From positions 1 to 41,146 of the forward strand of contig CAXQZU010000043.1 in the NCBI GenBank assembly GCA_964228555.1: a DNA stretch of 41,146 nucleotides, written 5' to 3'. Each line of letters starts with the position of its first letter. The stretch's first letter is position 1. The position numbers and the translations under genes are program-made. The notes under the pieces are model-generated. The model worked only from the letters and a program-made list of their open reading frames with translations, made no database searches and had not been told where the DNA came from. Source of the stretch: CAXQZU01 sp964228555. Lineage in GTDB: Bacteria > Planctomycetota > PLA2 > JAEUHO01. Of this stretch, positions 38,626-41,146 are shown in pieces.

Positions 38626-39888
38626 CTAGGCCTTGCGCCCGTCGATGCGCAGCAGGTGGCCCATCTTCTCCACCTTCGTGCGCAGGTAGCCGGTGTTGGC
38701 GGCCGTGGGCTCGGTCTCCAGCGGCTCGCGATCCACGATGTCCAGGCCGTAGCCGGCCAGCGCGCGGAACTTGGTCGGGTTGTTCGTGAGCAGGCGCAGC
38801 TTGCGGATGCCCAGGTCGTAGAGGATCTGCGCGCCCACGCCGTAGTCGCGGTGGTCGGCCTTGAAGCCCAGCCGCTCGTTGGCCTCCACCGTGTCGAGCC
38901 CTTGGCCTTCCTGCAGCGCGTAGGCCCGGATCTTGTTGATCAGGCCGATGCCGCGGCCCTCCTGGCGCATGTAGAGGATGGCGCCGCGGCCTTCCTTGGC
39001 GATGCGCGCCATGGCCTGCTGCAGCTGCGCGCCGCAGTCGCAGCGCTCCGAGCCGAACACGTCGCCGGTGAGGCACTCGCTGTGGGCCCGCACCAGCACG
39101 GGCGCGTCCACGGGCGGGTTGGGGCTGCCTTCCGACGGGCGGGGCAGGCCCAGCGTGAGGGCGAGGTGCGGCTCCGGGTCGGTGCGCGCCGTGTAGCAGT
39201 GCAGCGTGAACTCGCCCCAGGCGGTGGGCAGGCTGGCCTGCGCCTGCAGCGTGATCAGGCGCTCGGTGCGGCGGCGCCACTCGATCACGTCGCGCACCGA
39301 GCACAGCTTGAGGCCGTGCTCGCGCGCGAACACCTCCAGCTGCGGCAGGCGTGCCATCGTGCCGTCGGGGTTCATCACCTCGGCGATCACTGACACGGGC
39401 TGCATGCCCGCGAGCCGGCACAGGTCGGTGCTGCCCTCGGTCTGGCCGCTGCGCCGCAGCACGCCGTCCTCGGCCGCGCGGATGGGGTAGACGTGCCCGG
39501 GCCGGGCGAGGTCCTCCGGGCGGCAGTCCGGACGCGCCAGCGTGCGGATCGTGGTGGCGCGGTCGGCTGCGCTCACGCCCGTGGTCACGCCGTGGCGGGC
39601 CTCCACGCTGACGGTGAACTGGGTGCCGAAGCGCGAGGAGTTGCGGCCCGTGCTCACCTGCAGCGGCAGCTCGAGCTGGTCGGCGCGCTCCTGCGGCAGC
39701 GGCACGCAGATGATGCCGCTGGTGTGGCGCAGCATGAACGCGATGTCCTCGGGCCGCACCTTCTCGGCCGCCATGATGAGGTCGCCCTCGTTCTCCCGGT
39801 CGGGGTCGTCCACGAGGATGACCATCTTCCCGGCGCGCAGCTCGTCGAAGATCTCGGGCAGGGGGGCGAAGGGGCTGGTCTCGCTCAT
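38626..39888 (-). CDS. ribBA: Bifunctional DHBP synthase / GTP cyclohydrolase II
   Basis: Makes both riboflavin precursors: 3,4-dihydroxy-2-butanone-4-phosphate from ribulose-5-phosphate (N-terminal half) and the pyrimidine from GTP (C-terminal half). 420 residues. The RibB part has VDDPDRENEGDLIMAAEKV, HTSGIICVPL, VSVEARHGVTTGVSAADRA, RPGHVYPIRA and TEGSTDLCRLAG. The RibA part has RAHSECLTGDVFGSERCDCG (zinc cysteines), YMRQEGRGIGLINKIRAYAL, LTNNPTKFRAL and GYLRTKVEKMGHLL. Both halves keep their active-site residues. The ATG at 39888 has TACGAT 6 nt upstream and no Shine-Dalgarno. No FMN riboswitch is seen in the 185 bp upstream. No other rib gene is adjacent. Confidence 0.97.
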   Translation of the reverse strand: MSETSPFAPLPEIFDELRAGKMVILVDDPDRENEGDLIMAAEKVRPEDIAFMLRHTSGIICVPLPQERADQLELPLQVSTGRNSSRFGTQFTVSVEARHGVTTGVSAADRATTIRTLARPDCRPEDLARPGHVYPIRAAEDGVLRRSGQTEGSTDLCRLAGMQPVSVIAEVMNPDGTMARLPQLEVFAREHGLKLCSVRDVIEWRRRTERLITLQAQASLPTAWGEFTLHCYTARTDPEPHLALTLGLPRPSEGSPNPPVDAPVLVRAHSECLTGDVFGSERCDCGAQLQQAMARIAKEGRGAILYMRQEGRGIGLINKIRAYALQEGQGLDTVEANERLGFKADHRDYGVGAQILYDLGIRKLRLLTNNPTKFRALAGYGLDIVDREPLETEPTAANTGYLRTKVEKMGHLLRIDGRKA

Positions 39889-39894
39889 GGCCGG

Positions 39895-39900
39895 ATCGTA
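39895..39900 (-). promoter_or_regulatory. -10-like TACGAT, 6 nt before ribBA ATG
   Basis: TACGAT with 6 nt to the ATG at 39888 and no Shine-Dalgarno; leaderless type. This leaves no room for an FMN riboswitch on the ribBA mRNA if it is the true promoter. Confidence 0.5.
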
Positions 39901-40021
39901 GGGGTCGAGCCCGGCGACGCCCCCCGCAGCCGCCCCCGGCGGGGGGAGCCAGTCCGGGCGGGGGCCGGCAGGTGACCGGGCCAGCCCACGGCCTTCCGCC
40001 CCGGATCCTCGGCTCGTGCGC

Positions 40022-40044
40022 GGGGGGGGGCGGGCGAGGGCGGG
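40022..40044 (+). other. G-quadruplex motif in ribBA/GNAT divergent space
   Basis: Nine G, then C, GGG, CGA, GGG, C, GGG: at least four G-tracts with 1-3-nt loops on the plus strand, 11 bp before the TAGCAT of the GNAT gene. The motif fits the classic quadruplex rule; whether it folds in the cell is unknown. Confidence 0.5.
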
Positions 40045-40054
40045 CCGTCGCGCC

Positions 40055-40060
40055 TAGCAT
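40055..40060 (+). promoter_or_regulatory. -10-like TAGCAT, 13 nt before first GNAT ATG
   Basis: TAGCAT with 13 nt to the ATG at 40074, without a convincing Shine-Dalgarno; near-leaderless. Confidence 0.4.
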
Positions 40061-40073
40061 CCGCACAGGCCCC

Positions 40074-40598
40074 ATGGACGACGCTGCCGCCACGCCCCCG
40101 GCCACGCCCGCTCCGCACGGCACCCCGTGTCGTGCCGCGGCGCGGCAGGATTTCGCGGCGCTGCTGGCGCTGCGCCTCCACTTCCTCGGCGAGCGCGCTC
40201 GGCTGGAGGGCCTGCCCGGCCTCTCGGCCGAGGCTCGGGCGCGTTGCGAGGAGCGCCTGTCGGCCTGGCTGCGGCAGGAGGATCGCCTGCTGCGGGTCGC
40301 GCAGGACGCGGCGGGGCGCGTGCTGGGCTACGCCACGGGCCAGGTGGTGACGCGCCCGCCGCTGTGGCGCGCCACGCGCGTGGGCGACATCGCCGAGCTG
40401 TACCTCGAGCCGCAGACACGCGGCCAGGGGCTGGGACGCGCGCTGGTGTCTGCCATGCACGAGGCGCTGCGAGCCCGCGGCGCCGAGGTGCTGCGCGCCG
40501 CGGTCCCCGTACGGGACGAGGCCGCGCTCGCACGACTGCAGGCGGCCGGCTACCAGCCCTGGCAGCACGTGCTGCGCCGCACGCTGGCGGGGGCCTAG
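40074..40598 (+). CDS. GNAT-family N-acetyltransferase (first of tandem pair)
   Basis: 174 residues; transfers an acetyl group from acetyl-CoA to an amine. The acetyl-CoA-binding motif A is GDIAELYLEPQTRGQGLGRA (about residues 105-125), with RGQGLG as the pyrophosphate loop. DEAALARLQAAGYQPW near residue 150 is motif B. The first 20 residues are a Pro/Ala-rich lead and may not be structured. ATG 40074 is the first good start. Only 2 nt separate its stop from the next GNAT gene, so the two are one transcript. Substrate unknown. Confidence 0.85.
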   Translation: MDDAAATPPATPAPHGTPCRAAARQDFAALLALRLHFLGERARLEGLPGLSAEARARCEERLSAWLRQEDRLLRVAQDAAGRVLGYATGQVVTRPPLWRATRVGDIAELYLEPQTRGQGLGRALVSAMHEALRARGAEVLRAAVPVRDEAALARLQAAGYQPWQHVLRRTLAGA

Positions 40599-40600
40599 CC

Positions 40601-41071
40601 GTGGAGGCCACCCCGCTGCGCATGGCCCGCCGGGGCGACCTGCCCAGCCTGCACGCGTTGTGGCAGGCCTGGCTGGCGGAGCAGGCGCGCGGGGACGCGC
40701 GGCGCGCGCCGCACCCGGACGCCGGCCCATGGCTGGCCTCGCACGTGGCTGCCATCCTGCAGGACCCGGACCACGTGCTGCTCGTGGCGGAGGAGGGCAG
40801 CCGGCTGGTGGTGGCCTTCGCCGTGGCTCGCTTGCTGCCGGCGCCCCCCGGAGCCCTGCGCGAGGCCGAGATCGGCGAGGTGTTCGTGGCGCCGCCGCGC
40901 CGGCGGCGGGGCCTCGCGCGCAGGCTGGTGCAGCGCACGCTGGACCTGCTGCACGAGCGCGGCGTGCGCGAGGTGCGCGCCAGCGTGCCCGAGGGGCACC
41001 CCGGCGCGCTGGCCTTCGGCCGCAGCATGGGCTTCGAGCCGGTGGAGCTGTTGCTGCAGCGCGAGGCCTAG
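40601..41071 (+). CDS. GNAT-family N-acetyltransferase (second of tandem pair)
   Basis: 156 residues, another GNAT fold. Motif A is AEIGEVFVAPPRRRRGLARR (about residues 86-106) with the RRRRGLA pyrophosphate loop. PEGHPGALAFGRSMGFEPVE near 132-150 is motif B. GTG 40601 directly follows the first GNAT stop and gives RMARRGDLPSLHALW, the usual first strand and helix. The two tandem proteins share the fold but little sequence by eye, so they may form a heterodimer or act separately. Substrate unknown. Confidence 0.85.
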   Translation: MEATPLRMARRGDLPSLHALWQAWLAEQARGDARRAPHPDAGPWLASHVAAILQDPDHVLLVAEEGSRLVVAFAVARLLPAPPGALREAEIGEVFVAPPRRRRGLARRLVQRTLDLLHERGVREVRASVPEGHPGALAFGRSMGFEPVELLLQREA

Positions 41072-41098
41072 GGGCAGTGCGCGCGAATGCCCGCGTGC

Positions 41099-41146
41099 TC
41101 AGCGCGAGGCAGCGCCGGCGGGCGTGTCGCGGAACTGCTTGTGGCA
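41099..41146 (-). CDS. C-terminal end of an unknown gene, possibly cytochrome c'-like (partial)
   Basis: The last 15 codons before a TGA on the minus strand read CHKQFRDTPAGAASR; the gene continues past the right edge. CHxxFR near a C-terminus fits the haem-binding end (CxxCHxxFR) of class II cytochromes c such as c' or c-556, but only the last CH of that motif is visible. It would be convergent with the GNAT gene. This is a weak call from very little sequence. Confidence 0.3.
   Translation of the reverse strand, partial: CHKQFRDTPAGAASR

Noticed and set aside
39901..40073. FMN riboswitch upstream of ribBA
   Set aside because: The conserved FMN-aptamer segments are not recognisable, and the -10-like element 6 nt from the start leaves no leader.
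1..41146. Insertion sequence, integrase, prophage, toxin-antitoxin or complete defence island
   Set aside because: No transposase, integrase, phage structural gene, paired toxin-antitoxin or nuclease/methylase pair was found. The TIR-like gene alone is not a defence system.

Overview
The window is very GC-rich (about three quarters G+C by eye, not computed) and densely packed. I recognise 33 protein-coding genes on both strands, two of them cut by the window edges, and see no tRNA, rRNA, CRISPR array, transposase or phage gene. The gene style suggests Planctomycetota or a relative. The signs are a secreted HEAT-repeat protein fused to a prenyltransferase/squalene-oxidase-type toroid, exported TPR proteins of no named family, a GroEL with a Gly-Met tail, and a fused MFS/spermidine-synthase-like/TPR protein. 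This lineage call is inference from gene content; no marker gene tree was possible.

Layout. 1-4.7 kb: NAD-dependent DNA ligase (ligA, minus, cut by the left edge), a processive family 2 glycosyltransferase, and an HD-GYP response regulator. 4.7-8.6 kb: a divergent pair of exported proteins (HEAT/toroid, and a 324-residue protein with no named family). 8.6-11.3 kb: a degenerate receiver-like gene overlapping groES, then groEL. 11.4-15.2 kb: a GT39-like membrane glycosyltransferase, a HAD hydrolase and a type I phosphodiesterase. 15.2-18.3 kb (minus): an apparent operon Nudix-corA-tandem SDR. 18.4-21.0 kb: an FHA-pseudokinase and an RlmI-type rRNA methyltransferase. 21.0-24.9 kb: a small TIR-like gene behind nadE, a 79-residue poly-acidic protein with the best promoter in the window, and ribonuclease D. 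24.9-30.8 kb: the MFS/spermidine-synthase/TPR fusion, a P5C dehydrogenase and a MobA-like nucleotidyltransferase. 30.8-36.6 kb (plus): cupin, elbB, mrp/apbC, a Trm112-finger methyltransferase overlapping a polyprenol-kinase-like gene, and an exported TPR/cyclophilin-like protein. 36.6-41.1 kb: speA, ribBA, two GNAT genes, and the last 15 codons of a possible cytochrome c'-type gene.

Most genes are ordinary housekeeping (DNA ligation, protein folding, NAD, riboflavin and arginine-derived polyamine synthesis, Fe-S assembly). The less ordinary signals lie in gene organisation and signalling. About a dozen genes have a TANNNT element 6-13 nt before the start codon and no Shine-Dalgarno sequence. 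That points to leaderless mRNAs alongside a second class with good Shine-Dalgarno sites. Several members of the second class carry a compact hairpin at the predicted mRNA 5' end. Three convergent gene pairs share one CTAG as both stop codons. The regulatory-looking proteins (pseudo-receiver before groES, FHA-pseudokinase, TIR-like protein beside nadE, poly-acidic protein) are the best places to look for undescribed biology. No complete defence or mobile system is visible.
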